Assembly (NCBI GenBank): GCA_017438865.1
Contig: JAFRUN010000047.1
Coordinates: 1-64,000, forward strand
Reading direction: 5' to 3'
Origin: Clostridia bacterium
GTDB lineage: Bacteria; Bacillota; Clostridia; Christensenellales; CAG-138
DNA: 64,000 nucleotides
Shown: piece by piece, positions 34,554 to 42,732 of the stretch
Layout of the letters: each line of letters opens with the position of its first letter
Numbering within the stretch: position 1 is the stretch's first letter
Translations under genes and position numbers: made by a program
Notes under the pieces: model-generated
What the model was told of the DNA's origin: nothing
What the model saw: only the letters and a program-made list of their open reading frames with translations
Databases searched by the model: none

Positions 34554-34964
34554 ATGCTGCAAACCGGAATCAAAGGAAAGATCGAACTGACCGTAACGAT
34601 GGACAAATGCGCCGGCGCCATCGGCAGCGGCGAGCTTGACGTATTTGCCACGCCCGCCATGATCGCGCTGATCGAGGAAACGTGCTGGAGAAGCGTCGCG
34701 CCGTATCTCGAGCCCGGCGAAGGGACCGTCGGCACGGCGCTGAACGTCCGCCACGTCGCGGCGACGCCGGTGGGACTGAAGGTCACCTGCGAAACCGAGC
34801 TGACGCTTGTGGATCGCAGACGCCTGGTTTTCGACGTCAGGGTGTTCGATCCCTTCGGCCTGGTCGGCGAGGGAACGCACGAGCGCTTTGTCATTCAATA
34901 CGAAAAGTTTTTGAAAAAGGTCGACGAAAAGCGCGACGGACACGAGGCGCAGAACAACACCTGA
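34554..34964 (+). CDS. Hotdog-fold acyl-CoA thioesterase, FlK-like
   Basis: A 136-residue hotdog protein. FATPAMIALIEETC carries the Thr and Glu, and NVRHVAATP the His, that form the catalytic set of the fluoroacetyl-CoA thioesterase FlK family. Most family members hydrolyse small acyl-CoA esters; fluoroacetate specificity should not be assumed. The C-terminal tail is charged and probably disordered. Monocistronic, with its own promoter and terminator. Confidence 0.85.
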   Translation: MLQTGIKGKIELTVTMDKCAGAIGSGELDVFATPAMIALIEETCWRSVAPYLEPGEGTVGTALNVRHVAATPVGLKVTCETELTLVDRRRLVFDVRVFDPFGLVGEGTHERFVIQYEKFLKKVDEKRDGHEAQNNT

Positions 34965-34995
34965 ACGCAAGACGCACGGTCGTTCGCAAAGAAGA

Positions 34996-35022
34996 ACTCC
35001 GGGGGAATCCCGGAGTCTTTTT
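34996..35022 (+). terminator. Intrinsic terminator of the thioesterase gene
   Basis: ACTCCGGG pairs with CCCGGAGT across a 5-nt loop, followed by CTTTTT. Confidence 0.85.
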
Positions 35023-35054
35023 CGACGATATCCGCTTTATCGGTTAGCCCATGC

Positions 35055-35792
35055 CTATAAGGCGTTGTTCCATTGCTTCAGAAGCAGATCGTGCGGGTTT
35101 TTCACCGACACCAGTTCCGCGTACTCCTCCGAATAAAGCGCCGCAAGCGCATCGATCCCGTCCCGGATGACCGGCGGCCTGTGATTCAGTCGGTGTGTGT
35201 CGGATCCGATAAAGTCGACCAGCTTTTCGGAAAGCAGCCGGTTTGCCGTATTCCGCGTCTGCGCTTTCGGCTCGTTGACGATGCTGTACGCGTTGATCTG
35301 GATCAGCGCGCCGAGATTCCTGATCATTCTCACGCCATCGACGGTCGTGTGTTCATACCGCTCGGCGTGCGCGACAATCGGAACGTATCCCGCCGAGGCG
35401 ATTTTTTCAACGCAAAACTCCATGTCCCGTCGGGAAAAGTCCGGCAAAAACTCGGTCAGAACGTGCCGTGAGCCCGCCATTGCCGGATACCGTTCCGCGT
35501 TCAGTTTCCGGATGCATTCGTCCGCCGTATCCGGAAAGATCAGCATCTCGCATCCGAGATACAGGCGGATCGGGATCCCGTATTCGCTGACGGCTCTTTT
35601 CAGCGCATCGAACTGCGAGAGCACATGTTCGCAGCCGCATTCGTCGATCGCCCAGCTGTGAGGCGTCGCGATAACTGTGCCGACGCCCTGCGACGCGGAA
35701 CTTCTCAGCATGATAACGGATTCCTCCAAGCTGCCGGAGCCGTCGTCAACGTGCGGTATGATGTGCATATGGATATCCGTGATCTGATTCAT
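35055..35792 (-). CDS. PHP-domain protein-tyrosine phosphatase, CpsB/YwqE-like
   Basis: A 245-residue metal-dependent phosphatase. It has DIHMHIIPHVDDG (HxH and DDG metal motifs, 6-18), ATPHSW, IVAHAERY, and GSDTH (near 198), matching CpsB/CapC/YwqE enzymes that dephosphorylate bacterial tyrosine kinases controlling capsule or exopolysaccharide. No kinase or capsule gene is adjacent. It follows the HD hydrolase gene by 6 nt and is the last gene of a three-gene unit. Confidence 0.88.
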   Translation of the reverse strand: MNQITDIHMHIIPHVDDGSGSLEESVIMLRSSASQGVGTVIATPHSWAIDECGCEHVLSQFDALKRAVSEYGIPIRLYLGCEMLIFPDTADECIRKLNAERYPAMAGSRHVLTEFLPDFSRRDMEFCVEKIASAGYVPIVAHAERYEHTTVDGVRMIRNLGALIQINAYSIVNEPKAQTRNTANRLLSEKLVDFIGSDTHRLNHRPPVIRDGIDALAALYSEEYAELVSVKNPHDLLLKQWNNAL

Positions 35793-35798
35793 CGGCGT

Positions 35799-36518
35799 TT
35801 ACTCTCCGCCGTGTTCCCTAATGAACTCTTCCAGTTCTTCGTTGGTCATCAGCATGATCTCGTCATCTTTCTTTGTTCGAAGTACCCAGTACCCGTTGTT
35901 GGGAGCAGCTATTACCTCCAACGCGTTGGCGTCGTGTCTGCCGAAATCTTCGTATTCCTGAACCAGCATGCGGAGCATCCTGTACAATCGAAGGTATTCT
36001 TTGTAGAGGAGCGTATTACCAAACTCTTCAAAGGATTCGCGCATTGTGTTGTAGTACCAGACGTGCTTCCGGGGTTCCCTCACTTCGAACCGGTTCCAGA
36101 ATTCCTCACCTTCCGCGATGTAGTCCGTTACCACGGAGCGGAGGTTGGAGAGTTTGTCTGCAAACGCAACGATTTTCACTTCGCGGGAAGCAGTTTTCAG
36201 GTGTTCGATCGTCTCCTTCTTACGGATCATCCACGTTTCCGCCGCAGGCATTTCTCTGCGCTTGTTTTCTGTGCAGCTCATCACCAGCTCCGCGACGCGG
36301 TCGCCAAACTGTTCCCGGATGTCCTTCTCAGTGTATTCCGTGTCTTCCACCACGTCATGAAGCACCGCCGCTGCGACGATTTCCACGTCGTTCGTCAGGC
36401 GCGCGGCGATCGACGCCGCTTCGACGGGATGCAGGATATAAGGAAAGTTTGTTCCCTTTCGAAGTGCTCCTGCGTGTGCTTTCACAGCAAACCCGATTGC
36501 TTTTTCAATTATGTTCAT
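35799..36518 (-). CDS. HD_4 (RelA/SpoT-type) phosphohydrolase
   Basis: A 239-residue protein whose first 130 residues match the (p)ppGpp hydrolase domain: FPYILHPVEAA, AAVLHDVVEDTEYT (HD metal motif near 54), and AFADKLSNLRS. There is no synthetase, TGS or ACT domain, so it resembles small alarmone hydrolases. The C-terminal part is charged and unassigned. RBS GGGAGGAGAAAGG supports the ATG. It is second in the unit 115-aa orphan, HD, PHP. Other nucleotide substrates are possible. Confidence 0.83.
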   Translation of the reverse strand: MNIIEKAIGFAVKAHAGALRKGTNFPYILHPVEAASIAARLTNDVEIVAAAVLHDVVEDTEYTEKDIREQFGDRVAELVMSCTENKRREMPAAETWMIRKKETIEHLKTASREVKIVAFADKLSNLRSVVTDYIAEGEEFWNRFEVREPRKHVWYYNTMRESFEEFGNTLLYKEYLRLYRMLRMLVQEYEDFGRHDANALEVIAAPNNGYWVLRTKKDDEIMLMTNEELEEFIREHGGE

Positions 36519-36535
36519 TCCTTTCTCCTCCCTCT

Positions 36536-36883
36536 TTATTGTGTCCAGCTGTCAAACAAGTATTGAATGCCGTTCTGCTCACAGAAAGACCTGAGATTGC
36601 TGCAGCCGCTCCGACCGGAAAACCGGTGTTTCAGTTCTTCCATCGGATCCTTCTGTCCATCTGCCAGCATTTGAAGCATTTTGTCAGTATTGTCCTGATC
36701 GAAGAAATAGAAGTACTCATATTCATCAGATCCAAACCATGCCTTCGGAGCATCACCCAGGTCCTGTCCGATGATAGTCAGTTTTTCATCTTCAAATTGT
36801 ACCCAGACAGTTATCCAAACGATCTCCGTCCGCTCTTCACAAAGTGTCAACCTCGTATCGTTGTATTCTTTCCAACGTCCCAT
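36536..36883 (-). CDS. Unknown 115-residue protein
   Basis: I do not recognise this protein. It is acidic and aromatic-rich, with a strand-rich start (EIVWITVWVQFEDEKLTIIGQDLG), an EYEYFYFF segment, and a helical C-terminal half. No signal peptide or membrane segment is visible. It has a TAAGGAG site and lies 17 nt upstream of the HD hydrolase gene, so the two are likely co-transcribed. Confidence 0.7.
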   Translation of the reverse strand: MGRWKEYNDTRLTLCEERTEIVWITVWVQFEDEKLTIIGQDLGDAPKAWFGSDEYEYFYFFDQDNTDKMLQMLADGQKDPMEELKHRFSGRSGCSNLRSFCEQNGIQYLFDSWTQ

Positions 36884-37088
36884 GTATCTCAGCTCCTTAC
36901 CTCGTCTTTATGCTACCATGAAGAACAAAAAATCACAACGAAGCAGTACTTTCATTTCAACTTATCGGAGCGTAAAACGAAAGTATGGCTTTATATGGTA
37001 TGAACTGATACTACCTTGTTTAACAGGTCACATTATGCTATATTTACATCGTAAGGATGATCCAACAGTGAATTGCTCGGAGGACGGT

Positions 37089-37943
37089 ATGCATATCGGG
37101 GAACAGATTCGGAAGTATCGCAAAAAGCAGAAGATGACACAGGAAACGCTGGCGGAAAAGCTGTATGTAACACCGCAGGCAGTCAGTCAGTGGGAACGCG
37201 GAGTGACCATGCCCGGCACGGACAAGCTGAACGAGATCGCCGCCGCGCTGCATACGACCGTCGGCATTTTGACCGGAACTCCCGGGACGGCGCCGGACTG
37301 GACCATGCTTGACAGTCTGTTTTCCGCAGAGCATATGTACAGCCGGATGACGGTGTTTACCGAAGCTGAACATCTGACGGAAACACAGAAAGCACTGTGG
37401 TTTATGAGGGAAGCGCACGAAGGACAGACCAGAAAGCCGGCTTTCTTCTCGGATGTGAAGGTTCCGTATATCGCCCATCCCCTTCTGATGGCCTGCCACG
37501 CGCACGCGCTTGGGATCAGGGAGGACGCGGTCCTGGCGGCGATCCTGCTGCATGACGTTCTGGAAGACACCGATGTGAAAGCGAAGGATCTTCCGTGTTC
37601 CGAGGAGGTCAAGAATGCTGTGGAGCTCCTCACCTGGCGCGAGGAAGGTTCTCCCGACCGGGCAGCGATGAATAAGCGCTACTATGACAGGATCGTCGAA
37701 AACCGGATCGCGTGTATCGTAAAGATCATTGACCGGTGCAACAACATCTCCACAATGGCAAGCGCATACAGCCGCAGAAAGCTGATCAAGTACATCAGGG
37801 AGACCGAGACCTGCGTGATGCCGCTGATTGAAAAGGCGAGAAAAACGTTTCCGCAATACGTCGACGCGCTCTTCGTGCTCAAGTATCATATGCGCAGCAT
37901 ACTGGAATCTCTGAAAGCAATGGTGTTAAGGGAGAATGCATAA
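37089..37943 (+). CDS. XRE-type HTH domain fused to an HD_4 (RelA/SpoT-type) hydrolase
   Basis: A 284-residue fusion. Residues 1-65 form an XRE helix-turn-helix (IGEQIRKYRKKQKMTQETLAEKL, TPQAVSQWERG). Residues about 95-230 form an HD_4 hydrolase domain with VPYIAHPLLMA, AAILLHDVLEDTDV and KIIDRCNNIS, the same set as in alarmone hydrolases. The ATG at 37089 follows CGGAGG; in-frame sequence upstream lacks any domain. The design suggests a DNA-binding protein that senses or hydrolyses a nucleotide. Its stop overlaps the next start (TAATG). Confidence 0.85.
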   Translation: MHIGEQIRKYRKKQKMTQETLAEKLYVTPQAVSQWERGVTMPGTDKLNEIAAALHTTVGILTGTPGTAPDWTMLDSLFSAEHMYSRMTVFTEAEHLTETQKALWFMREAHEGQTRKPAFFSDVKVPYIAHPLLMACHAHALGIREDAVLAAILLHDVLEDTDVKAKDLPCSEEVKNAVELLTWREEGSPDRAAMNKRYYDRIVENRIACIVKIIDRCNNISTMASAYSRRKLIKYIRETETCVMPLIEKARKTFPQYVDALFVLKYHMRSILESLKAMVLRENA

Positions 37944-38449
37944 TGAAAACGAACGACAAAGTCTGGTACGCGTGCTACGGGTCAAATCTGAAAGCAAAGC
38001 GGTTCCGTTCCTATATCGAGGGAACTGTAAATGAGGCAAACGGGCTTCCGGAAAAAGGATGCAGGGATAGATCTCTTTGGACGGATGAGCGGATCGGCAC
38101 GTTTAAGGGGCAACTGTACTTTGCAAAGAGGAGCAGTAAATGGAACAATCAGGGTGTAGCGTTCATTGACCGCGATGCTGACGGAACTGTCATCATGCGA
38201 CTCTATCTGATCACTTGGGAACAATACCTTGAGATAAAAAATCAGGAAGGTCCCTCCTATAAACATCGCGTCGATCTCGGTTTTGCGGATGACGGATACC
38301 CGATTTATTCGTTCACGTCTCCCGACCGGCTGCCGAGCAATCCGCCGTCCGGAAAATACCTTGATGTGATTAAAAACGCCTTGATCGATGAATGCGGCAT
38401 CCCTGCCGAAACGGTGAAAGCGTATCTGGACGATGCGCTCCGTAATTAA
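37943..38449 (+). CDS. Gamma-glutamylcyclotransferase-fold protein
   Basis: A 168-residue protein beginning with VWYACYGSNLKAKRF; YGSNL is the glycine-rich loop of the GGCT/AIG2-like fold. The body carries LYFAKRSSKWNNQGVAF and a later TSPDRLPSNPPSGKYLDVI. The usual catalytic Glu is not obvious to me, so activity is uncertain. It is coupled to the HTH-HD gene by a one-base overlap. A second GGCT-fold gene lies at 40764-41135 on the other strand. Confidence 0.75.
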   Translation: MKTNDKVWYACYGSNLKAKRFRSYIEGTVNEANGLPEKGCRDRSLWTDERIGTFKGQLYFAKRSSKWNNQGVAFIDRDADGTVIMRLYLITWEQYLEIKNQEGPSYKHRVDLGFADDGYPIYSFTSPDRLPSNPPSGKYLDVIKNALIDECGIPAETVKAYLDDALRN

Positions 38450-38548
38450 AGGAGTGAACCGCAGGTACAATGACAATATCCTCCGATCTTCGTATAATAC
38501 GGTTATCGAAGCAAGCGTATTGAAAACCGAATAAAGGAGGGAAACGAA

Positions 38549-39187
38549 ATGAATCTGAAAGAAGCGTTTCGATACCAAAACAAGCTGCAGTCGCTCATGG
38601 CTGACGCTCTGCACATCCTTCGCAGCGACGAGAACGTCACGAAGACGGAAACCACATACCTGCGGCACAAGGTCAACCCTGAAGTCCAGGACGAGAAGGT
38701 CGTCGAAGAACCCGGAACCGAGTACTTCGACCGGATCACCGAGATCACCCGCTTCCTGATGTACCTCCTCGGTGAGAAGGAAAAGCTGGCGGCCGCGATC
38801 CGGAAAGCAAAGTCGACGCTTGACATCGACATGGACAACGAAGTCAGCTTGAACGCGGTGCGTCAGTCCCTGACCGAGGCATTCAGGCGGATGTGCGACC
38901 TGCGCGGATCCGAAAAGGTGATCCCGAACGGCGGCTCCGGTCTCCGGTTCAATGCCGAAGGAAACCAGATCACATACAAGTGTGACGTGAAGCGCGTGAC
39001 GCTGATCAACTTCGATCGCAATACGGTCCGGAAAGAGCTGCAGAAGCTCGGCAAAAAAGCGGACGAGATCTCCGCGAAGATCGACCTCTGCATGGTCACC
39101 TCGTGCGTGGAGTACGAACCGCCGTTCAACGTGAACGAGAGCTTCGCGACCGCGTTCGAGCAGTTCACGGAAGAAGCCGGGAACTGA
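38549..39187 (+). CDS. Unknown 212-residue protein
   Basis: I cannot assign it. It is soluble and mostly helical at the N-terminus (NLKEAFRYQNKLQSLMADA), followed by a segment with conserved-looking NGGSGLRFNAEGNQI and VTLINFDRNTVRKELQKL. No signal peptide. AAAGGAGGGAAACGAA before the ATG is a very strong ribosome site. A GAAGCCGGG/CCCGGCTTC hairpin overlaps the stop but lacks a U-tract. It lies in the accessory block and has no operon partner. Confidence 0.75.
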   Translation: MNLKEAFRYQNKLQSLMADALHILRSDENVTKTETTYLRHKVNPEVQDEKVVEEPGTEYFDRITEITRFLMYLLGEKEKLAAAIRKAKSTLDIDMDNEVSLNAVRQSLTEAFRRMCDLRGSEKVIPNGGSGLRFNAEGNQITYKCDVKRVTLINFDRNTVRKELQKLGKKADEISAKIDLCMVTSCVEYEPPFNVNESFATAFEQFTEEAGN

Positions 39188-39810
39188 TCCCGGCTTCCGA
39201 CCCGGTCGTTTCGGGTACGGCAGGAAAGAAGAAGACCGAAACCGGTTCAGGTGCAGATGAACTGTGATGCTGCACAATTTAATTGAATAATCTGAGGTAA
39301 TGGCAGTAAAACCACCGTTCATCCAACTGCCGGGAGCGATCACCGTCTCCATCAGCGTGACAGCGACCAGTCCGAAGTGCGAACTCACACGAACACACCG
39401 GGTCCATCTCCCGCCGCTCGCCAACAGATTATTCCAAGCTTTCAAAAAGCAAAAAACAGATCGGTCCATCCGGTCGGTCAAAAAGCAAGCGCCGTCCCAA
39501 GCGTGATCCGTCACGCGGCGGACAGCGCAAGCAAAATCGGTTAAGGTCGAAACCGATCCCGCCGTGCCCGAAATGACCGTGGTGATATTTACAAAAAGAC
39601 GGTTTCCGCGGGTGATCGGGCAATTGCGGCCCTTTGATCTTCGGAACACCGGCTTCGGACAACGCGGAAGCGGTTCGGCAATTGCGCAGAATCGCTTTCG
39701 GAAGATTGTCCTTTGGGACGGCCTCGGGAAACGATCCGGCAACGGAAGCCCTTTCATTTCTTTGACTGCCGTCCTGTTTTTATCGATTTCACACGGGAGG
39801 CGATGACGCA
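39188..39810. other. 623-nt stretch without a convincing gene
   Basis: No open frame here combines a ribosome site with recognisable protein composition. A 68-codon plus-strand frame (39300-39506, ATG just after GAGG) and a 77-codon minus-strand frame (39429-39662) are possible but unsupported. The stretch ends at a GGGAGG site belonging to the TTG-started gene at 39811. Degraded gene remnants or an untranslated RNA are possible. Confidence 0.5.
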
Positions 39811-40071
39811 TTGGAAAACAAACGGTCCGGCGAACCTTCGTTCTGCTGCTTTCAGGTCCCTTTTTATCATATGGAGGACATCGACCGGGTTCTCTGCAAG
39901 ATGACCCTGGCAAAAATCGTCATAAGCCGGTCGCCCCGATTCGATCCGAATCACAAATACTTCTGGATCCAGCCGGAGACAGGCAGGATCGAAAGCAGCG
40001 ACTCACTTCGCGACCTTGCCGCCCGCTTAAACAACCCGGTATCAGAATTATCTGCAGCAGGAGGAAAACCG
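39811..40071 (+). CDS. Copy 1 of a small unknown family (FYxMxDxD / KYFWIxP)
   Basis: About 87 residues from a TTG start, 10 nt after GGGAGG. Residues 18-62 read FYHMEDIDRVL ... SPRFDPNHKYFWIQP and closely match the 104-residue protein at 41245-41559 (FYNMKDLDLL ... SPRFNTGQRYFWIHP). There is no stop before copy 2, which begins in frame at 40072 behind its own GCAGGAGG site. Either the two copies are read as one fused protein, or this copy lost its stop. Function unknown. Confidence 0.55.
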
Positions 40072-40382
40072 ATGTCCCGTCAAACATGCCTTGACCCCGT
40101 CTACTACCACGGCGTTCCCATCCTTCCGATGTCACAGTTCAATTTCCTTCCGGAAGCCATGTGTCTTCGGAACATCCTCCGGAACCTTTCGCCGACTTCT
40201 CATTCAGTCACAGTTTCTTCTGGCAAAACCCTTTTTCCGGAAAGCTCGAAAGTCTTCGCATGTATACGGACGCAAAAGAAGACGCAATGAAATACGAACA
40301 GGCCGTTCTGGCGGGAAAAGAACCGACCGCTTCAGATTGGCGGTGCACGCTTCGTGACTGTTTTCAAAGAACAGACAATTGA
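40072..40382 (+). pseudogene. Copy 2 of the small unknown family, apparently frameshifted
   Basis: It begins MSRQTC, like copy 3 (MSRQKK), after a strong GGAGG site. The first frame keeps family resemblance to about 40185 (MCLRNILRNLS). The family core then continues one frame over: HSFFWQNPFSGKLESL matches YFWIHPPSGAIES of copy 3, with a stop at 40380-40382. A single indel near 40190 would explain it. Reading the first frame instead gives an unrelated tail ending at 40290. Confidence 0.6.
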
Positions 40383-40690
40383 ATTCCTTCCGAAAGAAAG
40401 CAAAAATGCGAGCAGCAGGATTTCTCCTGCTGCTCTTTGTATGCCGGGTTATACGCTTGTCTTCGGACGAGGATTGCCTCCATGGGAACGCCAAGAAGGA
40501 TCCCCAGCGCGTAGAGATTGTCGACGGAAGGAAGCGTTTCGCCCTTCTGCCATTTGTAGACCGCCCGCGGCTCCTCAAAGCCGAAGAACCTTTGCAGGTC
40601 CCTGACGGTCAGACCGCGCTCCACGCGCAGACGGCGGATGTTGTCACCCGTGGCGACAAGGTCGATCACGGGAAAGGCCTGCTTTATCAT
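40364..40690 (-). CDS. XRE family HTH regulator
   Basis: A 108-residue DNA-binding protein. The HTH lies at about 15-70: NIRRLRVERGLTVRDLQRFFGF, AVYKWQKGETLPSVDNLYAL. The C-terminal tail (about 80-108) is Cys/Ser-rich and may be disordered. A TAAGGAGG site precedes the ATG. It is the last gene of a minus-strand set with an ADP-ribosylglycohydrolase, copy 3 of the small family, and a GGCT-fold protein. Its 3' end overlaps the convergent copy 2 by about 19 nt. Confidence 0.85.
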   Translation of the reverse strand: MIKQAFPVIDLVATGDNIRRLRVERGLTVRDLQRFFGFEEPRAVYKWQKGETLPSVDNLYALGILLGVPMEAILVRRQAYNPAYKEQQEKSCCSHFCFLSEGIQLSVL

Positions 40691-40763
40691 GCCTGAACCT
40701 CCTTATGCAATTGTAATAATCTGATCTCAAGCGTTTTGCATAAGCGCAAGCCCGGTCGTACAC

Positions 40764-41135
40764 TTACGTTTTTCGCGTTTTCCAGTTTCCTCCTTCGATG
40801 CGGCGGCCGGCGACCTCGTGCGCGTACACATAGGCAAGCGCTTTGATCGTCCCGTTTTCGTTTCCCGCGGTGAGTTCCGTTCTGAAATACAAGTTGCCTT
40901 CGCCCTCGTATGCGTCCATTTCCGGGAGCATGCCCGCGTCGATTTCATACACCTCGCCGTAAACGGTGCCGCCCGCCAGCGGACGAATGCCCGGATACCG
41001 GCCGAGGTTGTAAAGCGCGTAGTCCTTCAGGCAATACTCACCCAGATACTTTGCACCGGCAAGGAACGAATGCGCGCGTTCGCCGCGCATCAGCGTGCCG
41101 TAAACAAATATGTTGTATTTTACTTCTTTCGACAC
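40764..41135 (-). CDS. Gamma-glutamylcyclotransferase / AIG2-like protein
   Basis: A 123-residue GGCT-fold enzyme. NIFVYGTLMRGERAHSFL carries the YGTLMRG substrate loop, GGTVYGEVYEID and MDAYEGEGNLYFRTE carry the family's acidic residues (the Glu of DAYEG is the likely catalytic base). Such enzymes release 5-oxoproline from gamma-glutamyl amines or peptides. GTG 41135 is preferred (AGGAAG 7 nt upstream); ATG 41165 would add ten basic residues. Confidence 0.82.
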   Translation of the reverse strand: MSKEVKYNIFVYGTLMRGERAHSFLAGAKYLGEYCLKDYALYNLGRYPGIRPLAGGTVYGEVYEIDAGMLPEMDAYEGEGNLYFRTELTAGNENGTIKALAYVYAHEVAGRRIEGGNWKTRKT

Positions 41136-41244
41136 AGGCGATCTTCCTCTCTTCTTCCTCTTCATGATACGCGCGGTCTGTCCCATAAACCGGATTTCCG
41201 CGACTTTCCCGTCCCGCCGTCGCAAAAACGATTCGTTCAGACGT

Positions 41245-41559
41245 TCAGTGTACGTCAAACGGCGTCAGGACAGGCCGCTTCATCGGCCGGGAATAAAGGT
41301 CGTACTTCCATTCCGTCCAGTTGCAGATCGCGCTCATATACTTGCGCTCGAACCACTCACGAGTCGGTACGCTTTCGATTGCACCCGACGGCGGGTGGAT
41401 CCAGAAGTACCTCTGCCCGGTGTTGAACCGGGGAGAAAGGCGGTCGACGATTTCCGTTACGGACAGGACGTTCGAAAGCAGGTCAAGGTCTTTCATGTTG
41501 TAGAACGACACGTTTCGGTATTCGATCGGCGTCGGACACTGCTTCTTTTGCCGGCTCAT
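41245..41559 (-). CDS. Copy 3 of the small unknown family, intact
   Basis: A 104-residue protein with an excellent AGGAGGG site. It contains FYNMKDLDLLSNVLSVTEIV, RFNTGQRYFWIHPPSG and a C-terminal NWTEWKYDLYSRPM segment. It is homologous to copies 1 and 2 some 1-1.5 kb away in the opposite orientation. Soluble, no signal peptide, no recognised domain. It lies 34 nt after the ADP-ribosylglycohydrolase gene, so they are likely co-transcribed. Confidence 0.75.
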   Translation of the reverse strand: MSRQKKQCPTPIEYRNVSFYNMKDLDLLSNVLSVTEIVDRLSPRFNTGQRYFWIHPPSGAIESVPTREWFERKYMSAICNWTEWKYDLYSRPMKRPVLTPFDVH

Positions 41560-41593
41560 GCGGTACCCTCCTGACTTTCGGTCTGTGTGCGGA

Positions 41594-42523
41594 TCAATCC
41601 GAATCGAATGCATTGCCGTCCGCTTCTTCGGGATCGTCAAAACAGATGTCGTCCGCCGATTCTTCTTCACGGGCGGCATGTGTTTTGACCGGAATGCCGT
41701 ATTGCTTTTCAAATGTCTCCATAACGGAGAGCAGGTCCGGATCCTTTCTGATAAAAGCGGCGGAATAGTTCAGTTTACAGGCAAAGACGAACTGTGCAGC
41801 CGCCTGTTTGCGAAGGTCGTCCGGGATGCCGTAGTATGCCTCCGCGATGCTGCCCGCGATTGCGGCGAGCGTGTCACTGTCGCCGCCGATCGAGATCGCG
41901 TTGCGGATCGCGTCCTCGAAGGAAGTCGATTCAAGAAACGCTTCGATCGCCTGCGGAACCGTACGCTGGCAGGTCTCGTCGAACGCGTAGGTCGGGCGGA
42001 TCCCGTCAATGGTGAAATCGAGCGTGTAGTAGTTCTCCTCGATAAAGGAGCGGATCTCCTCCTTGCTGTGTCCGGTACGCGCGAGGAAGATGGCGCAAGC
42101 CGTCGCTTCCGCGCCCTTGACGCCTTCCGGATGGTTATGTGTGACGACTGTGACGGCGCGTGAAAGCACCTTGACTTCTTCCAGCGTCTTCCCCGCCCAG
42201 CCGCAGGCGCTGACGCGCATCGCCGCGCCGTTGCCGAAGCTGCTGTAAGGATGCGGATTTCTCGCGAACATCCATTCATAGAAGTGTCCGCCGTAACCGC
42301 AGTTCGGGTATTGCCGCCCGATCTTCTGCATCCATTCGACGGTTTTGTTCTCAAGCCCATCCGACTTGCCGTCGTTTTCCAAAATTGCCTTTGCAACAGC
42401 GATCGTCATGATGCTGTCGTCCGTCGGGAAACACCGTTCGCTGAAAAGCGGGAAGTCCTTGCTTTTGCGATTATGAAACTCGTAAACGGAACCTGCCATA
42501 TCCCCGATGATTGCGCCTAACAT
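41594..42523 (-). CDS. ADP-ribosylglycohydrolase family protein
   Basis: A 309-residue DraG/ARH-fold hydrolase that removes ADP-ribose from proteins or small molecules. Metal-site motifs are GAIIGDMAGSVYE (5-17), PTDDSIMT (near 33) and SIGGDSDTLAA (near 225), all intact. The C-terminal 40 residues are acidic and unrelated to the domain. A GGAGGAG site precedes the ATG. First gene of the set ARH, copy 3, GGCT-fold, XRE. Confidence 0.9.
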   Translation of the reverse strand: MLGAIIGDMAGSVYEFHNRKSKDFPLFSERCFPTDDSIMTIAVAKAILENDGKSDGLENKTVEWMQKIGRQYPNCGYGGHFYEWMFARNPHPYSSFGNGAAMRVSACGWAGKTLEEVKVLSRAVTVVTHNHPEGVKGAEATACAIFLARTGHSKEEIRSFIEENYYTLDFTIDGIRPTYAFDETCQRTVPQAIEAFLESTSFEDAIRNAISIGGDSDTLAAIAGSIAEAYYGIPDDLRKQAAAQFVFACKLNYSAAFIRKDPDLLSVMETFEKQYGIPVKTHAAREEESADDICFDDPEEADGNAFDSD

Positions 42524-42732
42524 TTTTCTCTCCTCCGTTCCCTGATTCTGAATTGATTATACGGTGATCGATATCCCGATCGGTCAACTGCCGGGCGACA
42601 TTTTTCTCCCGCGGCGGTACGCGTGGTCTGCCCTCTATGCACCATTATATGTGAAACGGACGCCCCGTGCAAGGAACCCGCAGTTCAAAAAAGCAGTCCG
42701 AAAAACGGGCTGCCGTCAGATATTCGATCGCA

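Noticed and set aside
34554..34964. Fluoroacetate resistance
   Set aside because: The FlK-like catalytic residues are present, but this hotdog family is broad and nothing nearby relates to organofluorine chemistry.
37982..39913. 643-codon minus-strand frame
   Set aside because: Antisense to the GGCT-fold and 38.5-kb genes, which have strong ribosome sites; no recognisable domain.
35055..42523. Prophage or integrative element
   Set aside because: No integrase, terminase, capsid, portal or relaxase gene is present, and no flanking att duplication was seen.
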